DNA of 64,000 nt, from assembly GCA_900095095.1 (NCBI GenBank), contig FMBT01000289.1:620001-684000 (forward strand), read 5' to 3'. Below are positions 27,323 through 39,603 of the stretch, piece after piece. Positions within the stretch are counted from its first letter, which is position 1. The number at the start of each line of letters is the position of its first letter. Source of the DNA: Fragilariopsis cylindrus CCMP1102. Its lineage: Eukaryota > Bacillariophyta > Bacillariophyceae > Bacillariales > Bacillariaceae. A model generated the notes under the pieces. It had not been told where the DNA came from. It was given only the letters and a program-made list of their open reading frames with translations, and did no database searches. The translations under genes and the position numbers were made by a program.

Positions 27323-29054
27323 TTATGGCTGACCACGGTTCGATCTCAAAAAAGTGAACTGGTACAAATAATGATAATATTCCTTCATCACAGTACAACA
27401 TTCTGCCGGCTTGGGGTTATAAATGACGCTATGAGCCTTTCGATACAACCAAACATTCGTAGACACGTTCAGAACGGTTCCCACGCATAGAAGGGCGAAT
27501 TCAGGGAGAATTCGGGATGTAATAACAAAGCAGGCAGTACAATCATTTTCAACCAACCCGTTTCCAAAGATGGGCATTTGAAGGACAGCAAAGACTGTAG
27601 AAATAAGTAACACCTCAGCGCAACTCCAGGCAAATGCAATTTCAGCCATAGTGAATATACGCTCCATCCATATCTTTGACAGACCAGGAAATGTATACAA
27701 TATAAGAAAGAGAAAACTGCACCATAAGGGCATGACAACTGCTAAAAAGAACCACATCGCCTGGATAAATCGTGTACCTGCGTGACTAGAATCAATATAG
27801 GCGTTGGAGATCTCTAGTCCTATTGAAGTAATAGAATAGGATGTAGATTCTGATTCTGTTCCCCGCGTACTAGTCACCTCGAATGATTTCACTATCACAC
27901 CTGCAAGATAAACAATCATTGATAATAAAAGAGAGATCGCAGCAACTACCACAAATCCAGTTGATAGTCCTCCGAGTGCCTTCATACCATGTTTTTCAGT
28001 GGTATCAACGTCAATGCCGATTGACAATTGATGAACTCCCGCTTCTTCTAAATTGTCATTACTATCTCTCGCAGTATTGATATTACTATCATTTGCATTA
28101 TTATTGTTGTGATAGTTCACTTTGCGATGATAATGTAATATAACATGCGTCGACAAGAGAGACATCATAGTGGCAACAACCTTTTGTTCAAAGAATTAGC
28201 AAGATATAAAACACACGAGCGTACAATGAAAAATGTTAGTCAATCGACGGAATAGCCACTCAGCATCAATCTTCGTTAGATGTCAATTACATTGTTACTC
28301 CTACTGCTACTAGCCTACTTACGAATCCGTAGAAGCCCCATTGTGCAACGAGGACGATCTCAAGTTTTAGTCCAAATCCCAAATCCACAGTTGATCGGAA
28401 TGCTACCATAATTTCAACCAATACCATAATATCTACGAAAGACCATTTACCCAATACATCTATAATTTCAATCAAAAGTTCTCGTCTCCTTGAATTGCGA
28501 TATGGCATCATCCATGCATAGGTCGCTATCGCAAGCTTTACATAAGGCCAACCGATACTAGTAATAGCAATAAAAATTGCAAGAGGATAGGATTTTGTAT
28601 TCCATAATTTTCCCACCGAAGATATAACACTAACATTCAATATAGCGTTAATTTCGACGACTTCTCCGTCTTCCATCAATATTGAATCAACAGTAACACC
28701 ACTACCGATATCGGCAGCTAGTAACAATAAGGATGTAGCGAGTAAGAAAATAAAAATTCCCAATCTTACATAAATCGGAATTGATTGGTCTTTGAAATGA
28801 GACTTGTACGTGCATGATTCGTCTTGATTGTCATCATCATCGTCATCATCATTAACGCAAGTCACAACCCTCCCTGTAGCATGTGCAACAACCCTTCCTG
28901 TAGCATATGCAACAGCCTCATTATTATTGTCGTCGTCCTCTTCTTCTTTATTATTATCCCCCTCTTGTTGTTTCTTCTCCTCGAAGCCAGGAGATTCCTT
29001 CTCCTGCTCGGTACCACCTTTCTCAAAATCGTGATCGTCGTCTTTGGAAGTCAT
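27323..29054 (-). CDS. PqiA-like multipass membrane protein, two exons
   Basis: Exon 1 is 29054-28323, the intron is 28322-28181 (142 bases, GTAAGT...AAAAG) and exon 2 is 28180-27323, joined in phase 0, for about 529 residues. An acidic Glu/Asp/Asn-rich N-terminus (~80 residues) is followed by the PqiA-type unit: a transmembrane segment (LGIFIFLLATSLLLLAADIG), S-V-G-K-L-W-N-T-K-S-Y-P-L-A-I-F-I-A-I-T-S, G-W-P-Y-V-K-L, then L-G-K-W-S-F-V-D-I-M-V-L-V-E-I-M-V-A-F-R. The splice restores QWGFYGF-VVATMMSLLSTHVILHYHR, as expected for the family. Four more hydrophobic segments follow in exon 2. Bacterial PqiA proteins act with MCE-domain PqiB in envelope lipid transport; the eukaryotic role is unknown. 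A 24-base tandem duplication at 28864-28911 encodes V-A-[YH]-A-T-G-R-V twice. Confidence 0.85.
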
Positions 29055-31300
29055 TGGTTTAATATTATATTACTTCGAGCTTGCGATATGTCTTCAGTTT
29101 CGAAGTGCTTTCTTGTTATCATTGACACATCTCGAATCTAAAATTTGTGATATCAATCGTGTTAAATCATGTTTCCGCTGTTTTTTTGGGAAGGCTCATT
29201 TGAAACTTAATTCTTGAATTCAATATTTTTCGAAAAATCGCCTCCCCCCACATCACAATGGACGCAACAAATACTGTAGGTTAAACTCTATGATGACACC
29301 AAAAGTTGTAATACCTTAGGATTTTACTGGTGGTTATGTCTAGTCCACCCACGCTGAACTCAACAATTGTCAGAGAAAGCATTCCCCATTTCTTTTGGGG
29401 GAAACAAAAAGCGGAGCAGCCAGTATACTAAACTCCCTTCCCCATTTGTAGTTGGGAAGGTTCCACAACAATCTCATCGCTGACACCAATCTGTGCTGCG
29501 ACAGATCTCTATAACAATCTCCAGGTGGTTTCTCCTGTACTATCAGCCTGACCTGATGTTGCTGCAGCTTTGATCATTGCTACCCCAGCTGGCTGCAAAA
29601 TATAAGCAAGGACTTCAATTCTGCTTCTTGGACATGAAATTCTGTGGCTTTATCCCAAAGGTAATAATAGTTATAACTTGGACCAGTACTGCCTGTGCAT
29701 GACTTCGCTCTTGCAGACAACCCAATGCCTACTGAATCTTGTATTATTTATCTCCTTTTGTGAAGAATCCTTTGTTGTATGGTTTATCAAGTTAGCATAT
29801 TTCTGATAAGATCCTGGGAATCACTAGCAAGCGAAGCGGGACTAGCAGTAAAGACACCGTTACTAGCCAGTACATAAATACTACAGCCTAGTATGACAGC
29901 TGCAACCAGGTGAGCCGTACCCAGTCACAGATCATTCACATGGTGAGGAAGACAGCATACCCATTGATTGGACTAGTGTAATGGGAATAGCCCAGTTGAC
30001 TAGATGATAGGATAGATAGCTCATAATAACTTTAGACATTAGTTTAGTATAAAAGTGTACTATACGGTAGCACAACAATTTCCATTTCATATCAGCCACA
30101 CTATTATGTGCATCATTAAGTGTGACAATAGCTACAATATGCAGATCACCCTTGGATCCTGGCAATACCTCTCCCCCAACAGTGATAAGATAAAAATATT
30201 ATCTTCTCTCTCAATATACTTAGGATCTTTTTTTAGGATCTTTCTTGTAGCTCCAACACCTCCCTAGTTCCTCTACCAATTATTTTGATGTCTTTTCTTC
30301 CTCTTTGGGGGAAGGAATTGCATGAAGAATCCTGAAGTGCATCAGCAGATGAGCTTTCATCCAACCCTTGCCTTTATCGCCATCATAAAACTAGTTTGTC
30401 ATTTCATGCCAAAACCTGTACAACCAATTCACACATGAATGGATAAGATTCAATTATTTCTTCTACTATTAGTGGTGGTGCTATATGATTTACATGGCAG
30501 CAATTCATGTGTACAACAAGAATAAGTTTGAGGACTATCAGGAGCCCAGGTTTCTCTACAATTATTTGCTGTATGCATGCCTGTAATTGCCACCAGTAGG
30601 ATACCGTGCATCATATACAACCCTTGAGGGAAAAGTGTGGCCTGTACAAAATATTCCAGGCACTAGGGAAGAATAATATCACAACTCAACTACTTTCACC
30701 ATAGCAGCAATGTTATTACTAGTTGAGAAGTCCAGACCAAGGCATTATCAGCAGATCCACAATCGTAGAAGGGAGTAGTATTGAACTACCAAAATAAGAA
30801 ATAATGATCTCATTAAGGAACAAATGAAGGAGAGAATTGAAAAAACACGAAATGGACACAAACCAAAGCCCACCATCAATGCCTCAGTAGCCAAGAAAGA
30901 AACCCCCAGTATCAATCAAAGGAAGGGACAAATTGGTTGGGTTAGTGTTTGATGGAGAAATTCGAAAACGAGTGAATTTTCTACGTCTGGCCATCCATCA
31001 GACTGGTTCGTCCGCAAACCATTTATCTGCGCAAAACCAATCAATCATATTATGAATAACTACACATTGCCGCACGTTGTTGTTACCCCTCATTACTATT
31101 TATATTTATCGTTCGACCAATTTATTTTTATTTCTGATCTTACATTGTATTCAAGCACATACCGGTACATAAGTTACCGGTAACGTTAGCGTAATTATTT
31201 GTCTCACAACAATACATATCATATCAACCGCAAAGATGCATGTACTAACAACCATGACATCTTATTACCTTGATTACACTGTGCCATGAAGCACTAATGT
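29055..31300. other. Gene-poor region with decayed coding-like stretches
   Basis: No intact gene was seen. On the minus strand, short coding-like peptides occur near 29460-29640, 30240-30420 and 30560-30680, rich in Trp/Tyr/Gly and unlike random AT-rich translation. They look like a broken mobile-element or gene relic with several interruptions. I cannot assign a family or find terminal repeats. Confidence 0.35.
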
Positions 31301-33300
31301 CGTCATGCATCGATTACTCATGCCAATCATCGACGTTGGAAAGGGAATACAACTAAAAATGGTACGTGGAGTAATACTTCCACTTTTTATAGATATTCTC
31401 GTCTCTTTTTTAGAATTGTTATCATTATTTGATTTATTACGTTAGTTATTACACGCGATGATCGATGTATTCCCATAAACGTTTGCAGAAACTACTGACG
31501 GGGTTTAATAACCCCCATTGGAGTCTTATTTACTTCCTTGGATGTCTGAGCGTAATTAACGAAAATTAATATGAATAATAATAGTGATACAAAATATCAT
31601 CGTCTCGTTTTCTCTTTCTTTCTTTCGTGGCATTTGTATCTCACACAAATATATCTACTCTTTTGATTATCACCTTTTCCATATTTTTAGTAGAAACTCA
31701 ATTACATCATCACTCCAATGTTACGTATCGTATCATCACGCAACGTATCTTCTTTTTCGGAGGAAGAAAACTATAATGAAATTAATGGTACGTTCCTATT
31801 TTCATTTCCTAAAACAACTATGAATTTATCGTTTGATTGATTCGTTCGTTCGTTCGAAATTCATTGATATTGATTACGTTCAAATTCCTACCCTTGAAGA
31901 GATGAAACCAAGAGATTATCGGATTCCCCTTCTTGATGCGGATTTGTCCCTGCAATTGATGATTAATCCATATAAATACTTTTGTATTACTGATCAAGGA
32001 AAAGAAATAGGATAAGAAAGTAATCATCATAATGGAAACTTTTCTCCTTTGTGTCTTACTGCTCGTACATCACATACATACCAACATGGTTTTTCTGTTT
32101 CGACGAGAATGACGAGAGGCTTTACAAGCCATAATAAACGACGTGAGCGGTTTCGCTATGAAACGATCATATATTTGTCATAGTTACTCTGACTCGTTGG
32201 CTCTGTTACAAACTTCCGTCTGTTCTGTCTTGTCTGAGTGTGTACTGTAACACATGAAAAATAGAAATTGTTTAAGACAATTTACATTCACCTTGCAATG
32301 GAACCATTTGTCTCATTTGCTTTTTTCCTTTCTTACCTTTGTTTCATTATACAGAAATGGTTTTAGGAGACCTTCCGATGGTCAGCTTTTTTGTCACAGT
32401 TAAATTAGCAACGAAAAGAGTAAGTTTGATTGTTGTACCAAAATTAAAATTTTGTCCCCCCACATTCTTTTCTTTTTTGTATCGGTTGAAATGATTTTCC
32501 ACCTTGTTTGGATGCCGCCCCAGACTGAGTTATAATATAACATACGAAGAGAAACATTCAAGTAAATTATTCAACATGATCTTCCGATACAAAAAAAGAA
32601 CAGAATGATTGTACTATTATTTCTTTGTGTATGATCAAAAAGTATAGTAATAATATTGTGACTTACTCAATTCGTTTTTGCTCCGTGTTCTTCTGCCTTT
32701 TTATATAAAACCGCACAGAATTGGTAATTTTATTAGAAATCGTATCTTGGTTTTCGGTTCTATACTCACACCATGCATACGCATCGCGACTGATACAGGT
32801 ACGTAAAGTATATATATGCTTCTAAGTATATCCCAAATAACATTGTGTGTGTGTGAGAGAATTTTTTCGAATATTTGTTATATTTATATTAAAAAAATCG
32901 TAAGGAGGATAAACTACCCAGCTCACTACGAGTTGACATATTATAAAATATAACAATGTAGCGATGTAGAAAACACGTTAAGATTCCCTGTTAAGAATTA
33001 TCTGAACGAAAATAAACAAATATCGAAAAATATCACGCACACTAACTAACTAACTGTGAATGATAGACTGCTGCTTACCACAGCTCTTGAGCCAAATCAA
33101 TCAGATATCTAATCTAACAATAAGTCTTTCCTTTACTTGTCTCTTTGTTAATATCTCATAGGTGGATGGAAATGAATATGAATCTAACCGAATCAACCAT
33201 GTCGCTTACCTTCCCTTCATTTAATCAATTACGATCCTTCAGCGTTTATAAACTGAAACCGATGTAACGTCGCAGATCGAAAGATAACGAATTATACTTG
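31300..33300 (+). other. Cluster of exon-like islands, gene model unresolved
   Basis: Several short open stretches end in good splice donors: one ending AAAATG|GTACGT near 31360, one ending TTAATG|GTACGT near 31788, one from an acceptor near 32354 to AAAAGA|GTAAGT near 32420, and one from an acceptor near 32719 to ATACAG|GTACGT near 32797. Another open stretch after CATAG at 33161 runs to a stop. Coding-like peptides include IPTLEEMKPRDYRIPLLDAD near 31890 and MVLGDLPMVSFFVTVKLATKR at ~32356. I could not join them in one frame, so this may be a spliced non-coding RNA, a decayed gene, or a gene whose exons I have wrongly bounded. Confidence 0.3.
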
Positions 33301-34079
33301 AGCTCAGATTGAAATTGCATTCTTCGATATTCTGGGTAGATTCAAAACTCCATTCAGTTTGATACCACCGACCGTTGGGTTGTTTACGAACAAACCATAA
33401 CTCCTTTATCACACTGCTTTTCGAGTACTTAATAAAATAATTTCCAAGTTAGTTAGCTTCCTATATTATATTAATTTTCTTTAAAATTCTCTTTAGTTAC
33501 TACGGCACTTAGAGTACTCGATGAATTCAACAGCGTATCCATTATTAATTACAACCTGTTTTTGGCATCGACTCGTTCGACCAAATCACTCGCATAAACT
33601 TCGCGCCAAGACTTTCAACTTGGTAACGCGCGGAGATGTACGACGAAGATGTCAAATTTAAAAAAGCACACACAAATCCGGCTGCGTGTTTCGATTTTGA
33701 TCGATCAGAAAACGATCACTCTCTTCAAAAGGCACCGAGGTTGCTCATTTTTTTACGCCACCGTTCACGTATGCTCACAACAACAACAACAACAACAACA
33801 ACAGCATCGTTATTCTTAGAACAAGTCAAGACTTCATAGACTACAAAGGATTTGAACTACTGTTCTAAATCCATTATTTTATCATAAAAGAGTAAGTCTC
33901 TCTCTATCTTCTATTAACGCGCATATTCTTGCTGTTGTTCTCGTGTTTGTCTGTAGCTTCGACGTCAGCGATATCGTCTGCGTCTTAAAAAAAAAAGGAA
34001 CAATCGCGAAATGTCTATTCGTGATCGTACGTTTTTGTTGTTCTTGATCGTTCGTTTTCTACCGTCTCTCCATCCACGA
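33301..34079. other. Spacer with (CAA)n tract
   Basis: No convincing gene was seen. A CAA/AAC microsatellite lies at about 33776-33802 inside a 67-codon ORF (33636-33839) that has no recognised features. Confidence 0.4.
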
Positions 34080-35060
34080 TCGTGCTAATTAATGTATGTG
34101 TGGAAGGATTAATATATCCTGCGGGATAGTTTCGGTGAGCGAGATTATGGAAAACACAACGACGAAGGATAACATTCGTCGTCGTGTTTGTAATAATCTT
34201 ACTCACCAAAACTGATCCCGTATGTTCTTGTGTTACTTCCAATAGAATTATTCGCGAAAAAGTAGTGAAGAATTATTTGGTAACCTCTTTCATGAATCAC
34301 AGGACAGGAATCCGCGATGAGTGTAAAGGACGACGCAATGCAACGAAAGAAGAGGAATCATCCTCATCTTCGTCGTCTTGGTTTCATCTTTACGCTCAAC
34401 TAAGCTGATCCCGAAGCTTATGTTACCTCCTTCGTAGATTATTTGTGTTGGAAGAATGAATCGAACTACGGGACAATTTCGGTTAGCGAAAAAAAAAATG
34501 ATTGACAACGACGAAGAAGAGGAATAAAATCATTACAGCCTTCGTCGTCGTTCATCATTTTTTTCGCCTACGAACCTAATCCTAGATGCTATGTTACTTA
34601 AATATTCGAGAAGAACAATAATGAATTATTCCGTTAACCTCTAACGCAAATATTGTGTTGGAGAAATGAATCGAACCGTATCGAAACGAACCGAATCGAA
34701 TCGAGTCGAATCACGGGAAAGGATCGGCAAGATAGAAGAGAAAGTGAACGACAACGTCGAAGAAGCTTATGGTCTTCTTTGTCATTGCCATTGACTTTTT
34801 TTTTTAAAATCTCGTCGATGCTAATCCCAGAAAATATTTCCAATTAAATAATATAGTCATTGTCTTATCGTCCATTCTCAATAATTTGTTGCGTGGAAGA
34901 ATGATCCACGGAATAGCCCGATGAGGTAGAAGAAGGTGGGGTGGTGATGACGACACGCATTGACGTTACAATCGTAGAATTGTTCTATCGTCATTCTTGT
35001 GTTCTTCATTTGCACCTGACACAACCCCGAATACAAAGTCCTTCACTACCTCAGATCTAA
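34080..35060 (+). repeat. Array of ~5 diverged, hairpin-bearing tandem units
   Basis: Units of roughly 170-250 bases start near 34080, 34242, 34437, 34610 and 34859. Shared blocks recur in order: TGTGTTGGAAGAATGAATC, a CGGGA...TTTCGGT-AGCGA block, an ACGACGAAG block answered by CTTCGTCGT, then GATCC/ATCC and TATGTTACTT. In the first unit the answer forms a 15-base stem (34152-34166 with 34175-34189, one mismatch, 8-base loop). In the third unit it forms a 9-base perfect stem (34508-34516 with 34540-34548). No coding frame is shared. The array lies directly upstream of the gene at 35212, in its leader or promoter region. Confidence 0.6.
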
Positions 35061-35211
35061 GTTAACACGAAAAAAAAATAATAAGAATTCGATATCTCAT
35101 CATTCTCTCACCCACTTACTTTGTATATATGCATCATATTCTATTTTATTTATTTATCGACTTACGATTTTTTTACAGCGACAAAAACATCATAAACACC
35201 ATAAACACAGG

Positions 35212-37164
35212 ATGACTGGTGGAATCGGTATTGGTCGCTTCGCTCGTAAGACGGACGCAGCGGCAGCGGCAGTGACGGGTACTTCCGAGAAAGATACAGC
35301 TTCGGAAGGACTGAGACTATTGTCTGAAGTAGCAAACACGAACAACAGTAATAGTAATAATGATACAGCCGCCCCAGAAGGGGGTTACGACAGTAACCCT
35401 CCTGCAATCGATCCTTCTGGTGATGAGACGTGGGATGAAGGATTCAATCACAACAATGATGATTATAGTTTCTCCGAACACGACGATGGTGCGTTCTTCG
35501 ATGACAAATCGAGCAGTAACGATTTCAATTCGAATAACGACTGTTTTGATGCTCTCGAAGGAGGTCCATATGGAAGTGGAGGTGGAGGAGGTCAGGGTAT
35601 GATTGACAATACTGGTGGTACAGCCAAGCCCAAAATGACTTTCGGCTTTTCTCGATTTTCAACCAAGAACAATAACGGTGGATCATCATCGTCATCATCG
35701 GCTACCGATGGCAACAACAGTAACAGTAACAGTAATAACGTAACGGTAACGAATGCTGGCTTCACTCGATTTACAAAGAATAACAACAATGCTGAATCAA
35801 TTGCGAAGAACAACGATGCTGGACCATCCACTTCGGCATCGACTGCCAACAACAACAACATCAACAACAAGATGGTAGCGGAAACGATCGTCCCAAGTAA
35901 TGATAGTAGTATTACTGAGAAGCGAGATCATAATAATCCTTCCACTTCATCAGAGAACAAGTCGCCAACGCCGTTGCCCACATCTACCAAGATTTCAGTA
36001 CCTCCTTCCGATTTGTCTCATCAGCATTCTCGTACTGTTGGTTCTACTTCTACCAAAGGAGGATCACGACGTGTTACTCTTGAAGGAAATTCAAGTTCTC
36101 GTCGTGGTACTGCTACTTCTGTTACCTTCAACAACAACAACAACAACAACGGACGAAATGAGACATCGGATCGGAACTTCGTTGAGCATTCACCACCACC
36201 ACCACCACCACCACCACCTTTGCAGACAGAGAAGAGCCATCAGCAATCGTCGACTTCGGTATCGGCATTGTCGTCGTTGCAATTGAATTCAATTTCTCAT
36301 CACAACCAACATCAGCAGCAGCAACATCAACATCAGCAACAGGCTCCTGCTTCTGTTACTAGGCCCACCAATAATCGTGTCGCTGCCGTCCATTTTGATG
36401 ATTCCAGTAACGGTAGTGGTTCTCACAGAGCTTCTACAGTCGCGATGGAAGAAGGGAACAAGATTTATCAACAGCAACAGCAGCAACAAAACAAGACGAC
36501 CACGACTATGCTAAGCCCATCACCTAGTATCCATACGAATCATCCAATGCAAATGAAGACGTCTGCTACTGCTGTTACTCCGGGTTCATTCGGTATCACT
36601 GGTAGTGGCGATTCTCGCAAGTCTCGTGAGATGGGAGCAACGTCGACTCCTTCTAATAACAACCATCGTCAATATGCGAATGCGAATTCAATTGGACTGC
36701 CAGATGAGTCGACCGCCATGACTAACGGTATTGCCAATGACGCTCGCTTTCATCGGACCAGCAATTCGGACAGTATCGGTCCCCAAAAGGGATCGGTAGC
36801 TACTACAACTCCAATGACAACGACAGGAAGGCAGGTACGATCCGAAGAGGCCACACTCGTAGTGGATACGAATGGTCCTCGCAAAAGGAAAGCTAATCAA
36901 ACAGAAATCAGCAACAACAAAATCGGCGACGACGAACCCTTTGACTTTGATACTTTTCAGGCCAAGTTTGCCAAGGAAATTAGTGATACGAAAGACGGTC
37001 AAGGCGAAAATTATGCGAATCTTCTTGAATTGAAGACCCAATTTGCTACTATCTATAATAAGCTGTTGAGTGATCTAGGAGGTTTCTTAGACGTTTTCGA
37101 AAAGTTTGAAAATATTGATGATATGGCAGATGGTATTTTAGATCGCCTCGAAAGTACACCATGA
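35212..37164 (+). CDS. Low-complexity protein with three RF motifs and a conserved-looking helical C-terminus
   Basis: The protein has 650 residues from an ATG at 35212. The leader just before it ends in a TTTTTTTACAG acceptor-like sequence at 35179, so the 5' UTR may be spliced. Most of the protein is Asn/Ser/Thr/Gln/His/Pro-rich and probably disordered. A short motif recurs: GIGRFARK at residues 6-13, GFSRFSTK at 145-152 and GFTRFTK at 183-189. The last ~75 residues are different: PFDFDTFQAKFAKEISDTKDG, YANLLELKTQFATIYNKLL, FLDVFEKFENIDDMADGIL, an amphipathic helical domain that looks constrained. I do not recognise a family. The pattern of repeated short motifs plus a helical module suggests a regulatory or scaffold protein, which is inference. 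The codon use, consistent frame and absence of stops over 1.95 kb support a real gene. Confidence 0.7.
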   Translation: MTGGIGIGRFARKTDAAAAAVTGTSEKDTASEGLRLLSEVANTNNSNSNNDTAAPEGGYDSNPPAIDPSGDETWDEGFNHNNDDYSFSEHDDGAFFDDKSSSNDFNSNNDCFDALEGGPYGSGGGGGQGMIDNTGGTAKPKMTFGFSRFSTKNNNGGSSSSSSATDGNNSNSNSNNVTVTNAGFTRFTKNNNNAESIAKNNDAGPSTSASTANNNNINNKMVAETIVPSNDSSITEKRDHNNPSTSSENKSPTPLPTSTKISVPPSDLSHQHSRTVGSTSTKGGSRRVTLEGNSSSRRGTATSVTFNNNNNNNGRNETSDRNFVEHSPPPPPPPPPLQTEKSHQQSSTSVSALSSLQLNSISHHNQHQQQQHQHQQQAPASVTRPTNNRVAAVHFDDSSNGSGSHRASTVAMEEGNKIYQQQQQQQNKTTTTMLSPSPSIHTNHPMQMKTSATAVTPGSFGITGSGDSRKSREMGATSTPSNNNHRQYANANSIGLPDESTAMTNGIANDARFHRTSNSDSIGPQKGSVATTTPMTTTGRQVRSEEATLVVDTNGPRKRKANQTEISNNKIGDDEPFDFDTFQAKFAKEISDTKDGQGENYANLLELKTQFATIYNKLLSDLGGFLDVFEKFENIDDMADGILDRLESTP

Positions 37165-39603
37165 TTCTACGAATAGAACGGACCATCATTGACGAGTCAG
37201 GGATAGAAAAACTTGAATTTTTCATTTCATTCTGAGTATCATGGTACGAATTTCACATCCACTTTCATACTCAGAGCCCGTCTCGGAAAAAAGATACCAG
37301 TGACAAGTAACTTTATAAAATGAATTTGTATATAGTATAGCTAGTCATCCGTCTTTTGTCTAGGAGCAGATAGTATTTTATGCAGTATTTTAGTTTTCTT
37401 TTAAATTGATGAGTTATCAAACATGTTTTTGTTGTGCATATAACATATGTATCATTGTTGACAGAGAAGTACAGTGCGAACCCATATGGATCCAGTCCAT
37501 ACTAGACCAGGCAGTTACCTTCTAGCTTCTAAACATAGTATAAGACAACTAGTTCTTTCTCTTTTCAACCCACAGAAGCTCACACACACTATACATCCTA
37601 TATTTCCCTCATAAATAGAAACATTCTGTTGGCAATAGCTGCTTCCTTAAATCAATTTTACCAATGATAACCAAAACTAGGGAGTAAACCATTAGCTATT
37701 GTATTGAGTGTAGTAAAATAGGGTAGTTCAGAGCAAAGTAGTCCTGTCTTTTTTGTCTGTGTTGAGATACTGTGTTTATTTGCCCACCAACAACTGGTTT
37801 AAGGTGCGGGGAAATCTGCTCATCATGTCCCATTGCATCAAACCACAATAACATTATTGTCTAAAGATAACTCATAATTACACACGTACATCATTATTGT
37901 TTCTGTTATCTCAAACACAACAGCATCCAATCAATTGACAACAGAATATACCACAAAGCATCTGACAACATACCCCCTCTCTGTGATTCTAAAGAAGTAT
38001 AACAACATCATATGTTGTGATGCATTCATCAATCAAGGCTGAAATATGACAGTTCATGGGAAGGAAAATATGCAATAAGAATAGACCATCACAACTTCAT
38101 CTTCTATAACCAGGCAGTGGCCAAATGGGAACATTTTTTGCATGCAAATTGATTCTTGATTTTGCAGGTGCACCACAACCAAAATTAAGGGAGGTCCTAT
38201 AGAAGAGAAGGCAAAAGAATTAGCACAATTTTCTGACCATGAAAGGCATTTGTCCCATAGTGATTGTTGGTTGTATCATCATTATATTCTAATGCAATTA
38301 GCCTGTGGATTATATAGCTCGATGCTGCTTGCTGGTTAGGGAAATTCAACCTGGATGGATTTTGCTGATTGGATGGTATTCAATGTTGACATTGTTGTTG
38401 TTGTTGTTGTTTTCACTTTTCTTTTGCCTGGGCATTTATTGTCTTTGCGTGCTCAGTTGTTTGGACCTAAATTTGAGTGAGCTGTTTTGTGACGACACTA
38501 TTAGTCATCACTACTAAAGAGCCAGTACATAAGCTAAATGGTGGTGTACAAGTCTTTCTATTTTAAGGTAATAACTGAAAGTGAGCACAACATGGAGTTA
38601 GTGCGATGGGTTGTATTTCTGGTTCATCGTTAGAAGAGTGGCTGATGCTGTTTTGGTTGTGTTTTGGCAAGGCTTGCTGTTTTGGCTGGGCTTGTTGTAA
38701 CGCTGTAACGGACTAGGTTTGAATCCAAACTGTGACTGGTTAATATGTCCTGAGTTAGTCGAGTCAGTCGATTGCACTTCGTGGTTGGCGCGAGCAGTTC
38801 TGGTAGTTTAATATCTCTATCTTTATGTCATTGGTCAGTTTATCCTTGTTGAGGGATCCCCTAGTAGCAATGAATGGACTCTGCTCCCACCCGTCCTCCC
38901 CATGATATCATTTGCATACCAGAATCTACTTAGAGGCTCATCAATGGATGGCTTATAAGGTCAAATTGGATGAGTACGTAAATAAGGATTGGTTCACACA
39001 TTCTTCCTTCTTCAGCTTTCTTGTTCCTGGAATGTGATTGTTACGGTAGAAACATTTTCTTTCTCCTACTGTACTTTCATATCATGCACTGCAACACACA
39101 ACTTCAACGATAGATTTTAATTTATCCACCAGAAGGTGTTTTGTTCTTCACTCAATTTTAATGCAAATGGCATTTGACAATAATTCCTGGCGCCATTTGA
39201 GGGTGTGCTGGCGGATGGATGGGCGCACTTTTTCATCATAGTGCGCCCAAATGGGCACATTTCTTCTGAGACAATAGTCACACATTCACACATTCTTTCC
39301 TGTAAGGGCAATTCACAACATTTATCTACTATCAGTTTTTGTGTACCCGCAAGTTCGACTAAAATGTCGAATACTGGCCGTTGCGCGACTAGGCCCATAG
39401 TTTGGCATGGAATGAGAAGGAACGCGAAATATTAGATCTTTCGAGCATCAGCTTGTTCTTCGATAATGGCAAGTTTTACTGTACTTGTATACGTACGAGT
39501 TTGTTGCCAGTCTAATAATGTGTTGCCAATTCAACGATAGCATATTGCCACTATTGTTCACTTTCGCATCAACTGAACGCTACCGTATTCACTACAGAAA
39601 ACA
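37165..39603. other. Gene-poor region
   Basis: No supported gene was seen. The stretch has lower AT extremes and different texture from ordinary spacers, with ORFs such as 39117-39398(-) that show no family features. A perfect 9-base-stem hairpin lies at 39221-39248. A stretch around 37452-37923 begins TGTTG and ends CAACA but has no partner copy or flanking duplication that I can see. Confidence 0.4.
39221..39248. repeat. Perfect inverted repeat (9-base stem, 10-base loop)
   Basis: GGGCGCACT at 39221-39229 is answered by AGTGCGCCC at 39240-39248. Confidence 0.85.

Noticed and set aside
37452-37923. Stretch starting TGTTG and ending CAACA, like an LTR boundary
   Set aside because: I found no second copy, no flanking target duplication and no element genes, so the ends may be chance.
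38700-38770. GGTTTGAATCC resembling a tRNA B box
   Set aside because: No acceptor, D or anticodon stems fit around it.
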